From the NCBI GenBank assembly GCA_964638245.1, contig CAZWZG010000003.1:1-64000 (forward strand): a stretch of 64,000 nt of DNA, in the 5' to 3' direction. This stretch comes from CAZWZG01 sp964638245 (lineage in GTDB: Bacteria; Pseudomonadota; Alphaproteobacteria; Rhodobacterales; Rhodobacteraceae). Shown here one piece after another: positions 41,517 through 49,778 of the stretch (within the stretch, counting starts at the first letter, position 1; the number at the start of each line of letters is the position of its first letter). The notes beneath the pieces are model-generated. The model ran no database searches. It was given only the letters and a program-made list of their open reading frames with translations, and was not told the origin of the DNA. The position numbers were made by a program, and so were the translations under genes.

Positions 41517-42755
41517 TTAAATGGTGCCTTGATCTTTCATCGCGGCGATCTCGCCTTCCGAATAGCCGATCTCTTTCAGGATGTCGGCAGAGTGCTGCCC
41601 GGCTGTCGGCGGTGGCGATGCAATGTGGCTTGGGGTTCGGCTCATGATGATCGGTTGACCGACGAGGTGTGTCGCGCCGCGCTCTTGACTGACGATGGGT
41701 TGAGCCAGGCCCAGGTGGTGGACCTGCGGGTTCTCGAACACCTGACCAATGTCATTGATCTCACCCGCCGGAACGCCCTCTTCGTTCATGATATCGATCC
41801 ATTCGGCGGTCGTCTTGCCGACCGTGATTGCTTCGATCTCGGCGTTCAGGGCGTCGCGGTTGTCAGAACGCGCCGAAGCGGTCTCGTAGCTTGGATTGTC
41901 GATCCAATCTTCACGCCCCATGCCCTTGGCGAAGCGCTTCCAAATCTCCTGCCCAGCCACGGCGAGATTCATGTGACCGTCCGCGGTTTTGAAGACGCCC
42001 GTGGGGATTGAGGTTGGGTGATTGTTCCCCGCCTGAACCGGGACATCGCCATCCATCAACACCCGCGCCGCCTGGAAATCGAGCATGAAAACCTGCGCTT
42101 GCAGAAGTGATGTCTGGATCCACTGTCCCTTGCCCGATTGCGCCCGCTCCATCAGTGCGATCAGAATGCCTTGAGCCGCAAACAGCCCGGCGCAAAGGTC
42201 CGCAATGGGAATGCCCACCCGCATAGGTCCTTCACCCGGCTTACCCGTAATCGACATCAATCCGCCCATGCCTTGGGCGATCTGGTCAAAGCCGGGACGC
42301 GCAGCCAACGGGCCATCCTGTCCGAAACCAGAGATGGAGGCATAGACCAGGCCCGGGTTGTCCGCCGAAAGCGTTTCATAGTCGATGCCAAGGCGTTTTT
42401 TGACGCCGGGACGAAAATTCTCGACGATCACATCGGCAGTCTTTGCCAGCTTTCGAAACGCTGCCAGGCCTTCTTCCGACTTAAGGTTGAGCGTCAGCGA
42501 GCGCTTGTTGCGATGCAGGTTCTGAAAATCCGGCCCTGAGCGCGGGCCACCAAGTTGAGCGGCGTCCGACGGCGTCTCGACCTTGATGACATCCGCGCCC
42601 CAATCGGCGAATTGGCGAACACACGTCGGGCCCGAGCGGACCCGTGTGAGGTCCAGAACGCGAATGCCTTTGAGCGCCGTGCTGGGAAGGGGAAGCGCCG
42701 TGTCGGTGTCCGTTTCCTGCGTGCCGTTTGCAGCGTCGCGTGCGGCCTGCGCCAT
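41517..42755 (-). CDS. CaiB/BaiF (family III) CoA-transferase
   Basis: 412-residue class III CoA-transferase that moves CoA from one acyl-CoA to a free carboxylate. Landmarks are LKGIRVLDLTRVRSGPTCVRQFADWGADVIKVE, NKRSLTLNLKSEEG, DVIVENFRPGVKKRLGIDYETL, YASISGFGQDGPLAARPGFDQIAQGMGGLMSITG (the conserved Asp157 in the F-D-x-I-A-Q segment is the expected catalytic aspartate) and IPIADLCAGLFAAQGILIAL. GGGAGG upstream of the ATG decides the start. It is the first gene of the minus-strand CoA operon, divergent from GntR copy 2. Confidence 0.93.
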   Translation of the reverse strand: MAQAARDAANGTQETDTDTALPLPSTALKGIRVLDLTRVRSGPTCVRQFADWGADVIKVETPSDAAQLGGPRSGPDFQNLHRNKRSLTLNLKSEEGLAAFRKLAKTADVIVENFRPGVKKRLGIDYETLSADNPGLVYASISGFGQDGPLAARPGFDQIAQGMGGLMSITGKPGEGPMRVGIPIADLCAGLFAAQGILIALMERAQSGKGQWIQTSLLQAQVFMLDFQAARVLMDGDVPVQAGNNHPTSIPTGVFKTADGHMNLAVAGQEIWKRFAKGMGREDWIDNPSYETASARSDNRDALNAEIEAITVGKTTAEWIDIMNEEGVPAGEINDIGQVFENPQVHHLGLAQPIVSQERGATHLVGQPIIMSRTPSHIASPPPTAGQHSADILKEIGYSEGEIAAMKDQGTI

Positions 42756-42821
42756 AATTCGCCTCCCTAGGTTTTCACAACGGTGATAGGAGTATGCCAA
42801 AGATCAGCGATTAGCAATATA

Positions 42822-42840
42822 AATGTTGATTGTTGACAAA
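42822..42840. promoter_or_regulatory. Putative GntR operator, second copy
   Basis: AATGTTGA, spacer TTG, TTGACAAA: the same architecture and identical left arm as the dyad at 33920-33938, with a weaker right arm. It overlaps a TTGTTGACAA dyad. It sits 27 bases upstream of the GntR start and 66 bases from the divergent CoA-transferase start. Confidence 0.45.
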
Positions 42841-42867
42841 ATGTCCCGGCTAGGAGATGAGAACATC

Positions 42868-43566
42868 ATGACACTAACGGCCAGAACAATCGGACAGGGG
42901 CGCGCCACGCTTGCAGGCGAAGTACGTGGCGAGATCGAGCGTATGATCGTCGAAGGGGACCTCCCCGGTGGCGAAAAGCTCAACGAACTCGCACTGTCAA
43001 ACGCCATGGGCGTCAGCCGCGGCACGGTCCGCGAAGCGATCCGCTCGCTTGCGGATTCCGGCCTGATCGACCTAATCGCCAATCGCGGCGCATTCGTGCA
43101 CGAGACGACCCTAGGCGAGGTACGCAACCTTTACGAATTGCGCGGCGCGATCTTCGCGCTTGCTTGCGCGTGCGCTGCGCGACGCGTCAAGGAAGGCGAG
43201 GAACCCGAGCTTGCCAAGGCGTTGGCGGCAAACATCGCGGCGATGGAAAAAACCCAAACGAACGAAGACCGAGCGACCTACTATACACTCAACATTGAAT
43301 TCCACGACATGCTTCTGGAGGGTGCCGCAAATCCGCGTGCCAAGGCCATGTACGACAACATGGTCAAGGAGATGCACCTGTTCCGCCGCCGCGGTCTGTC
43401 GGTTGCAAATAACATCGCCAGGTCCCTCGAAGAGCATCGCGCTATCAGTGACGCTGTCGCGGCCGGGAACGCCGAGGCCGCACGCAAGGCAGCCGAACGC
43501 CACATCGTCGAAGGCTTCTCGCGTTACATGAAGATGGTCGAAAGAGAAGACGAGGCCGCGCCCTAG
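42868..43566 (+). CDS. GntR-family regulator (FCD subfamily), copy 2
   Basis: 232 residues, the same length as copy 1. HTH: LAGEVRGEIERMIVEGDLPGGEKLNELALSNAMGVSRGTVREAIRSLADSGLI. FCD domain: LYELRGAIFALACACAARR, NIEFHDMLLEGAANPRAKAMYDNM, EEHRAISDAVAAGNAEAARKAAERHI. I chose the third ATG in frame (AGGAG about 11 bases upstream) because the earlier two would place the operator-like dyad inside the gene. It probably controls the divergent CoA-transferase operon and the downstream matB-dapA-like genes. Confidence 0.91.
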   Translation: MTLTARTIGQGRATLAGEVRGEIERMIVEGDLPGGEKLNELALSNAMGVSRGTVREAIRSLADSGLIDLIANRGAFVHETTLGEVRNLYELRGAIFALACACAARRVKEGEEPELAKALAANIAAMEKTQTNEDRATYYTLNIEFHDMLLEGAANPRAKAMYDNMVKEMHLFRRRGLSVANNIARSLEEHRAISDAVAAGNAEAARKAAERHIVEGFSRYMKMVEREDEAAP

Positions 43567-43602
43567 CCACGGCGCCGCCACCCAGCAAGGATCCCACCGC
43601 CC

Positions 43603-45126
43603 ATGATCAACCCGCTCTACGACGCACTTTTCGCCCCCCATGAGGGCAAAGATACTTCGTTTCTGCATCTGGCAGACGGCACGACGGTCACCCATGGTGC
43701 CTTTCTGGACGAAGTTGGGCAGACGGCCAACGCGTTGCGTTCGCTTGGCGTTCAACCCGGAGATCGGGTCGCTGTTCACGTCATAAAGTCGCGTCAGGCT
43801 TTGTCACTCTATGCCGCCTGCGTGAAAGCGGGCGCGGTATTTCTGCCGCTCAATACGGCCTACACGGCGCGTGAGTTGGACTATTTTGTCGGCGACAGCG
43901 GCGCAAAACTTTTCGTCTGTGATCCCGGCGAAGAGGCCGACTTGACCGATATCGCCGCAAAGGCAGGCGCGCTCCTGAAGACGCTTGGCGCGGACGGAAC
44001 GGGCACGCTCACGGAAGCTGTCGCAAAGCAGGACAAGGCGTTCGAGACATGCCCGCGCGGCGCGGACGACCTTGCCGCGCTTCTTTATACGTCCGGGACG
44101 ACCGGCCGCTCCAAAGGGGCCATGCTGACGCAGGACAACCTTCTGTCCAATGCCAAGGCCCTGATCGAAACGTGGCACTTCACTTCAGATGACGTCCTCC
44201 TCCATGCGCTGCCGATCTTTCACAGCCACGGCCTTTTCGTGGCGACAAATGTGATGCTCTTGGCAGGTGGCTCAATGATCTTCCTTGAGAAATTCGACGC
44301 CGATACGGTGCTGGATCGACTCCCGGAGGCAACGACCATGATGGGCGTGCCGACCTTCTATACCCGCCTTCTGGATGATCCCCGCTTCACCAAAGACCTT
44401 GTGGGCCACATGCGCCTGTTCATCTCGGGCTCTGCTCCGCTACTCGCGGAAACCCACAAGCAATTCGAAGAGCGCACCGGTCACCGTATCCTCGAGCGCT
44501 ACGGGATGACGGAAACGTCGATGAGCACATCGAACCCCTATGATGGAGAGCGGCGTGCCGGAACGGTTGGTTTCCCCCTACCCGGGGTCGAAGCCAAGAT
44601 TTGCGATGCCGAAAGTGGGGCCGAGATGCCGACCGGCGAAATCGGCGTCCTTTGGGTGCGTGGCCCAAACGTATTCAAGGGCTACTGGCAGTTGCCGGAA
44701 AAGACGGCGGAAGAGCTGATGGAAGACGGCTGGTTCATCACCGGCGACCTCGCACTGATCGATGAAAGGGGCTACGTGCACATCGTCGGGCGCGGCAAAG
44801 ACCTGATCATCTCGGGCGGCTACAATATCTATCCCAAGGAAATCGAGCTGTTTCTCGATGATATTCCGGGTGTCAACGAAAGCGCCGTGGTTGGCGCTCC
44901 GCACCCGGATTTCGGGGAAAGCGTTGTGGCCGTGCTGGTCCCAGAAGCAGGCGCAACGCTCGATACGGCAGAGATCGAAGCACTGGTGCGTCGCGATCTT
45001 GCGGGCTTCAAGCGCCCGCGGCGGATCGAGATCATGGACGCCCGGCCCCGCAACACGATGGGCAAAGTCCAGAAGAACCAACTTCGCGACATGTACGCTG
45101 ATGTGTTTCAGCCGGTCGCAGGCTGA
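43603..45126 (+). CDS. matB: Malonyl-CoA synthetase-like acyl-CoA ligase
   Basis: 507-residue ANL-superfamily ligase that adenylates a dicarboxylate and makes its CoA ester. It follows Rhizobium/Rhodopseudomonas MatB closely: LPLNTAYTARELDYF, the P-loop LLYTSGTTGRSKGAML, LPIFHSHGLFVATN, MGVPTFYTRLL, LFISGSAPLL, RILERYGMTETSMSTSNPYDGERR, hinge and core GRGKDLIISGGYNIYPKEIE, and the adenylating Lys near the end in NTMGKVQKN. Malonate or methylmalonate are the known substrates. No malonyl-CoA decarboxylase (matA) is adjacent, so the substrate may be a different small dicarboxylate. Confidence 0.88.
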   Translation: MINPLYDALFAPHEGKDTSFLHLADGTTVTHGAFLDEVGQTANALRSLGVQPGDRVAVHVIKSRQALSLYAACVKAGAVFLPLNTAYTARELDYFVGDSGAKLFVCDPGEEADLTDIAAKAGALLKTLGADGTGTLTEAVAKQDKAFETCPRGADDLAALLYTSGTTGRSKGAMLTQDNLLSNAKALIETWHFTSDDVLLHALPIFHSHGLFVATNVMLLAGGSMIFLEKFDADTVLDRLPEATTMMGVPTFYTRLLDDPRFTKDLVGHMRLFISGSAPLLAETHKQFEERTGHRILERYGMTETSMSTSNPYDGERRAGTVGFPLPGVEAKICDAESGAEMPTGEIGVLWVRGPNVFKGYWQLPEKTAEELMEDGWFITGDLALIDERGYVHIVGRGKDLIISGGYNIYPKEIELFLDDIPGVNESAVVGAPHPDFGESVVAVLVPEAGATLDTAEIEALVRRDLAGFKRPRRIEIMDARPRNTMGKVQKNQLRDMYADVFQPVAG

Positions 45127-45142
45127 AGGAGTTTTTTAGACA

Positions 45143-46069
45143 ATGACAGATTTTCCGATCGCACGCGGCGTTATCGCGCCCAATCTGACGCCCTTCGAAG
45201 ATGATCTGACGATCGCCAAGGACCTTTACCTTGAGAACGTGGAACGCCTTATCGCGGACGGCTGCGCCGCGCTTGCACCGTTCGGGACGACAGGCGAAGC
45301 ACTTTCGGTGTCAACCGCCGAGCGGCTAGAGTTGCTCGACCACCTTGCCGCCAATGGGATTGACCCAGCCCGTCTGATCCCGGGAACTGGCCTTACCAAT
45401 CTGCCCGAAACGGCTGATTTGACCCGCCGCGTAACAGACATGGGCTGTGCAGGCGCAATGATCTTGCCCCCGTTCTACTTCAAGGGCGTCAGCGATAATG
45501 GTCTTTATGACTACTTCGCGCGTCTGATCGAGATGGTGGGCCGGGACGATCTAGCGATCTACCTTTACCACATCCCCCAGGTCTCCGGCGTGGGCCTGTC
45601 GCCGGACCTCGTGGCACGTTTGAAGCGCGCATTTCCCGAACAGATTCTCGGGATCAAGGATTCCTCGGGCGACTGGGAAAACACGCGGGCCCTTTTCGAC
45701 ATAGACGGGCTGGTCGTCTATCCTGGATCCGAGCTGCCGCTTTTTGATGCCTTGGAACTGGGCGGGCCGGGCTGCATCACGGCGACTGCGAACCTAAACA
45801 CCCGCGGTATTGCTCAGCTGGTCGACCAATATGCATCTGGAAAGATCGAAGAGGCACGTTCGGCCTTTGAAACCGTTAAGAAACTGAGACTGATCGTTCA
45901 GGAATATGCCCCCATCCCAGCCCAAAAGCGCCTGCTCGCCCTGCAAAGCGGGGACCCGCGTTGGGCCAACGTGCGTCCACCGTTGGAGCGTCTTTCTGAA
46001 GCTCGCGGAAGGGAGCTCTGCGAACGCTTGCGACGTGAAGTCGGGCTTCAAATCGAGATGGCAGCTTGA
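45143..46069 (+). CDS. DapA-like (DHDPS/NAL superfamily) class I lyase
   Basis: 308-residue TIM-barrel Schiff-base enzyme. Catalytic Thr49-Thr50 (FGTTGEA), Tyr142 (YLYHIP) and Lys172 (GIKDSSGDW) are present. The arginine that binds aspartate semialdehyde in true dihydrodipicolinate synthase (S-R-T-G) is replaced (P-Q-V-S-G), so lysine synthesis is unlikely. An aldolase or dehydratase acting on a 2-oxo acid fits better. It is 16 bases downstream of matB in the GntR copy 2 operon. Confidence 0.87.
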   Translation: MTDFPIARGVIAPNLTPFEDDLTIAKDLYLENVERLIADGCAALAPFGTTGEALSVSTAERLELLDHLAANGIDPARLIPGTGLTNLPETADLTRRVTDMGCAGAMILPPFYFKGVSDNGLYDYFARLIEMVGRDDLAIYLYHIPQVSGVGLSPDLVARLKRAFPEQILGIKDSSGDWENTRALFDIDGLVVYPGSELPLFDALELGGPGCITATANLNTRGIAQLVDQYASGKIEEARSAFETVKKLRLIVQEYAPIPAQKRLLALQSGDPRWANVRPPLERLSEARGRELCERLRREVGLQIEMAA

Positions 46070-46303
46070 AGCATTTTTGGCAAAAACCTGCATAAGAGAG
46101 AGACGCAGGGTGTAAAAAAGACTCGATCCTATCAGCCGCGTCAGCAAAAGATCGGGGCGGACTTCACTTTGAAATGAGACCACACTGGGGAAGTCGTATC
46201 GCTGCTCATATCGAGCGTGTAGCGCAACTAATGAATTCGAGACCGGTAGAGACTTCGAGATGATGCTCTAGCGCGCAGCTTGCCGGCAACAAAGAGGCGC
46301 GCA

Positions 46304-47251
46304 TTAGAGGTAATTCAGAAACTTGTCCTGCTGAAGCTCGTCCAGCACGCTGACGATCCAGCTTAGAACCGGGTTCTCCGCGTTGCGGACGTGGCGCACG
46401 ACGTGGAGAGAGAAAGGGTCAACTTGGAAGGGCAGCGGGGCTTCCTCGAGGCGGAAACGGGCACCGAAGGTTTCTGCGACGCGCGCAGGGAGCGTTGCGA
46501 CGAAATCGGTTTGTTCAATGATCGAAAGGGCGCCGAGAAGCGACGGGGCGGTCGTTCGAATGCGGCGTTGAAGGCCGCGACGCTGGAGTTCGCGATCAAC
46601 AGACGTGATCGCGCGGCCGCTGGCAGACACGAGAAGGTGGTCGGCGGCGGCAAAGCGTTCCGCATCAAGGGGGCCGTCAAAGATCGGGTGGCCGCGGCGT
46701 GCGGCGACGACATACCATTCCGAACATAGTTCTTCTGCGATGAACTCCGCAGCGCGCTGGGCGGGGATGTCAAAATACCCGACGGCGAGGTCGATTTCGC
46801 CCATGGTCAGGGCGTCCAGGGACTCGATGTCGGCCTTCCCGATAGCCTGGATCGTGATGTTCGGGCTGACTTTGTGGAGCCGGGTGACGAGTTCCGGCAG
46901 GAAGGTCGCAAGTTCATAGTCGAACGCCGCGATACGGACGGTTGTGGCGGTGATCTGAGGGTCAAACGCAGCACGATCAACGAGCGTTTCGGTGATCAGA
47001 GCGACGATTTTCTGGATCTTTGGTTCAAGGTCTCGTGCCAAGGCGGTTGGCTCAAGCCCTTGAGCGCGCCGCAAAAAAAGCGGGTCACCATAGAGCGCGC
47101 GCAAGCGTTTCAACGCGTGGCTGACGGCGGGTTGGGTCAGGCCCATTTCACGCGCAACGGCTGTCGCCTTACGGTGCCGCATGATCCCCAAAAAGACGAT
47201 CAGAAGGGTCGTATCGACAAGCCTAAGATCAATTTCATCTATATCACGCAT
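46304..47251 (-). CDS. LysR-type transcriptional regulator
   Basis: 315 residues. HTH at about 10-68 (VFLGIMRHRKATAVAREMGLTQPAVSHALKRLRALYGDPLFLRRAQGLEPT) precedes a substrate-binding-like effector domain (LDALTMGEIDLAVGYFDIPAQ). The DPLFLRR.QGL.PT phrase places it near the NodD/SyrM-like group. It is divergent from the ABC-importer genes (170 bases between starts), which it probably controls. The 234 bases downstream, towards the DapA-like gene, hold nothing I can support. Confidence 0.92.
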   Translation of the reverse strand: MRDIDEIDLRLVDTTLLIVFLGIMRHRKATAVAREMGLTQPAVSHALKRLRALYGDPLFLRRAQGLEPTALARDLEPKIQKIVALITETLVDRAAFDPQITATTVRIAAFDYELATFLPELVTRLHKVSPNITIQAIGKADIESLDALTMGEIDLAVGYFDIPAQRAAEFIAEELCSEWYVVAARRGHPIFDGPLDAERFAAADHLLVSASGRAITSVDRELQRRGLQRRIRTTAPSLLGALSIIEQTDFVATLPARVAETFGARFRLEEAPLPFQVDPFSLHVVRHVRNAENPVLSWIVSVLDELQQDKFLNYL

Positions 47252-47422
47252 AGAACGTTTTCATTATTACGAATTTCATCTCTCGCCTAGGCTTTTGTTG
47301 CGACGGTGGGGGGAATCACCGGGAACGGGCGGAAAACGTCCGAAAAGGTGCACGATCCCTGCCAGAACCAAGGATGCACGGTTGCAAGGTGCATCCGCCA
47401 ACACAGAAACAGGGAGAGACAT

Positions 47423-48673
47423 ATGTTTCTGAAAAAAATCGCTCTTGTGGGCGTTGCCGCGGGCCTGATGGGCACCTCGGCCATGGCCGGTGGCCATATC
47501 AACTGTGGCCCGGAAGGCCAATCGATCCGGATCCTGGGCTCGGACTTCCCGGCCATTCAGGCCGTTTCGGGAACCGCTCAGGAGCTTTGCGGCGCTGGTG
47601 CGTCCGAGTTCACGGTCACGCTTCGCGATGACACGCGGGACATGATGAACCAGGCCCAGACGCCAAATCCGGCACAGTACACGGCCGTTATCGTTGCCAA
47701 CTCGACCCTGACTCAGCTGATGAATGATGGTCTTGTTCGCCCTATCGGCGATCTGGTTGAAAAGTACGGCGCCAACATCCAGCCCAACCAGCTGATCACC
47801 ATCGAAGGTGAAGTGATGGCGGTGGCTTTCATGGCCAACTCACAGCACCTTTATGCCCGCACCGACATCCTTGAACAGGTCGGCATCACGGAGATCCCGT
47901 CCACGGTCGACGAAGTTGTCGCCGCTGCCGAGGCAATCCGCGCCGCAGGCATCATGGAGCATCCTATCGCGCTAAACGCGGCAAACTGGAACATGGGCGA
48001 GCTTTTCAACCTGTTCCTCTTCGGTGTGGGTGGCTCGCACTTCATGCCGGGTTCGGCAGAGCCGAACATCAACAACGAGCAAGGCCTTGCCGCCCTGAAC
48101 GCGATCAAAGCTCTGTCCGAGTACGCGCACCCTGACTACCTCAGCCATGCTTCGAACGAGACGCAAGGTCTGTGGGAAGCAGGTCAGTCGGCTTTGGGCA
48201 TCATGTGGGGGTCGCGCGGTGGTGCGATCCTTGATGCCGAAGGTTCGACGCCTGAGGTGACCGAGAATACGGTTCTGGCTGCAGCTCCAACTGTTGGTGA
48301 CGGTTCGACACCCGCAGCGACACTGTGGTGGGACGGCATCACGATTGCCGCAAACGTCTCCGACATCGAAGCTGAAGCCACGTTCGCCGCGCTTGCAAGC
48401 GCGTTGAGCCCGGAAATGGTTGCCGCCAACAATGACGACGCCATCTGGCTTCTGGACGGCTACAACCCTGGTCCTGCGGCACAGGGCGTTTCGGCAACGG
48501 CACAAGGCGGCGCGCGTCCTTACCCGATGCTGCCGTACATGAACCTGATGCACAACGCGGCTGCCGCAGAAGTCGCTGACTTCCTTCAGGGCAACGAAAC
48601 AGCCGAAGAGACGCTGGCTGACATCGAAGCGGCGTACATTACGTCGGCAAAAGAAGCAGGCTTCCTCAACTAA
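47423..48673 (+). CDS. ABC transporter extracellular solute-binding protein (family 1)
   Basis: 416-residue periplasmic receptor with a signal peptide MFLKKIALVGVAAGLMGTSAMAGGH. The fold resembles carbohydrate-type family 1 receptors: SIRILGSDFPAIQAV, TAVIVANSTLTQLMNDGLVRPIGDLVEKYG, YARTDILEQVGITEIPSTVDEVVAAAEAIRAAG and LWEAGQSALGIMWGSRGGAILD. The ATG follows GGGAGAG. It forms an importer with the two permeases downstream. Substrate is unknown; sugar, polyol or a small aromatic are possible. Confidence 0.9.
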   Translation: MFLKKIALVGVAAGLMGTSAMAGGHINCGPEGQSIRILGSDFPAIQAVSGTAQELCGAGASEFTVTLRDDTRDMMNQAQTPNPAQYTAVIVANSTLTQLMNDGLVRPIGDLVEKYGANIQPNQLITIEGEVMAVAFMANSQHLYARTDILEQVGITEIPSTVDEVVAAAEAIRAAGIMEHPIALNAANWNMGELFNLFLFGVGGSHFMPGSAEPNINNEQGLAALNAIKALSEYAHPDYLSHASNETQGLWEAGQSALGIMWGSRGGAILDAEGSTPEVTENTVLAAAPTVGDGSTPAATLWWDGITIAANVSDIEAEATFAALASALSPEMVAANNDDAIWLLDGYNPGPAAQGVSATAQGGARPYPMLPYMNLMHNAAAAEVADFLQGNETAEETLADIEAAYITSAKEAGFLN

Positions 48674-48683
48674 GCCGCACTTC

Positions 48684-48708
48684 AAAGGGGCCCCGCTGGG
48701 GCCCCTTT
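48684..48708 (+). terminator. Strong hairpin between receptor and permease genes
   Basis: A perfect 11-base stem AAAGGGGCCCC / GGGGCCCCTTT with loop GCT, 11 bases past the receptor stop. With TTT at its end it can act as a partial terminator or 3' mRNA protector, which lets the receptor exceed the permeases. Confidence 0.82.
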
Positions 48709-48736
48709 CCACATCTCTGCAGGGACACGGGGATCC

Positions 48737-49768
48737 ATGGCACACCGCACATTCTTTTGGTTCATTTTACCCACGCTGAGCGCGATGATCCTGTTCATCG
48801 CATTGCCCATTGTTTCGGTCGCAATTCAGTCGCTTCACATCGAACATGAACAGGTTCTCATCGTTACCGAGAACTGCGGTCCGTTCGGCTGTACCGAGTC
48901 GACCGTCGTTGACCAGGAGGCGACACGCGCCATTCAAGAAGAACAGCCTCTAGGGCGGTTCAATGGCCTTGGCACCTATTTCAACCGCGCGCACCTTGCG
49001 AGCGAAGAGGTGGGCGAGGCGTGGCGCACGGCGCAGGGCTTGGGTGATTTCCTTGGCAAACTGATGAACCTGCCCTTCTACAGCGCGCTGGCCTTCACTC
49101 TGACCTACACCTTCGTTGTCACGCCGTTCGTTCTGGTCCTTGGCCTTGCGATCGCCGTTGGCGTCAATAACCTGCCCAAGATCTTCAAAGGACCGACAAT
49201 CTTCGTCTCGCTCCTGCCGATGATCGTGACGCCGCTTGTGGGCGCGCTGATCCTGTTCTGGATGGTGGACGGGGACGGGGTGATCGGGGCGACACTCCAA
49301 ATCCTGTTCAATGATCCATCGCTCAGTCTGAAGGCGACGACCTCGCTGAACTGGATCATGCTGATCGTCTACGGTATCTGGTCGTCCCTGCCCTTCAGCT
49401 TCATTGTTTTCTATGCCGGTCTTCAGACCGTGCCCTCGGACACGATGGAAGCGGCGCGCATTGATGGCGCGACGAACTGGCAGCGGATGATCTATGTGGT
49501 TGTGCCGCACTTGATGCCGCTGGTGGTCTTCATCACGCTCATTCAGCTGATGGACAACTTCCGCGTCTTTGAACCGATCGTATCGTTCCAGGCCGAGGCG
49601 CACGCAACCTCGCTGTCCTGGATTATCTACAACGACCTGATTGCCGCGGGGAACCCGCTCTACGGGTCGGCCGGTGCTACGTCGATGCTGACGATCATCG
49701 GGGTCGCGTTCCTTCTGATGCCGGTGCTGATCCGCACCTGGCGCGACTTCAACCGCAAATCCGTGTGA
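48737..49768 (+). CDS. ABC transporter permease (sugar-type, MalF-like)
   Basis: 343-residue membrane subunit. A first helix (about 8-30) is followed by a long periplasmic segment with two cysteines (ENCGPFGCTES), then about five helices. The EAA loop that contacts the ATPase reads DTMEAARIDGATNWQRMIYVVVPHLMPLVV. It pairs with the second permease 10 bases downstream. Confidence 0.92.
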   Translation: MAHRTFFWFILPTLSAMILFIALPIVSVAIQSLHIEHEQVLIVTENCGPFGCTESTVVDQEATRAIQEEQPLGRFNGLGTYFNRAHLASEEVGEAWRTAQGLGDFLGKLMNLPFYSALAFTLTYTFVVTPFVLVLGLAIAVGVNNLPKIFKGPTIFVSLLPMIVTPLVGALILFWMVDGDGVIGATLQILFNDPSLSLKATTSLNWIMLIVYGIWSSLPFSFIVFYAGLQTVPSDTMEAARIDGATNWQRMIYVVVPHLMPLVVFITLIQLMDNFRVFEPIVSFQAEAHATSLSWIIYNDLIAAGNPLYGSAGATSMLTIIGVAFLLMPVLIRTWRDFNRKSV

Positions 49769-49778
49769 GGGGCTGAAC

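Noticed and set aside
45143..46069. Annotation as dapA (4-hydroxy-tetrahydrodipicolinate synthase)
   Set aside because: The arginine needed to bind aspartate semialdehyde is absent and the context is catabolic.
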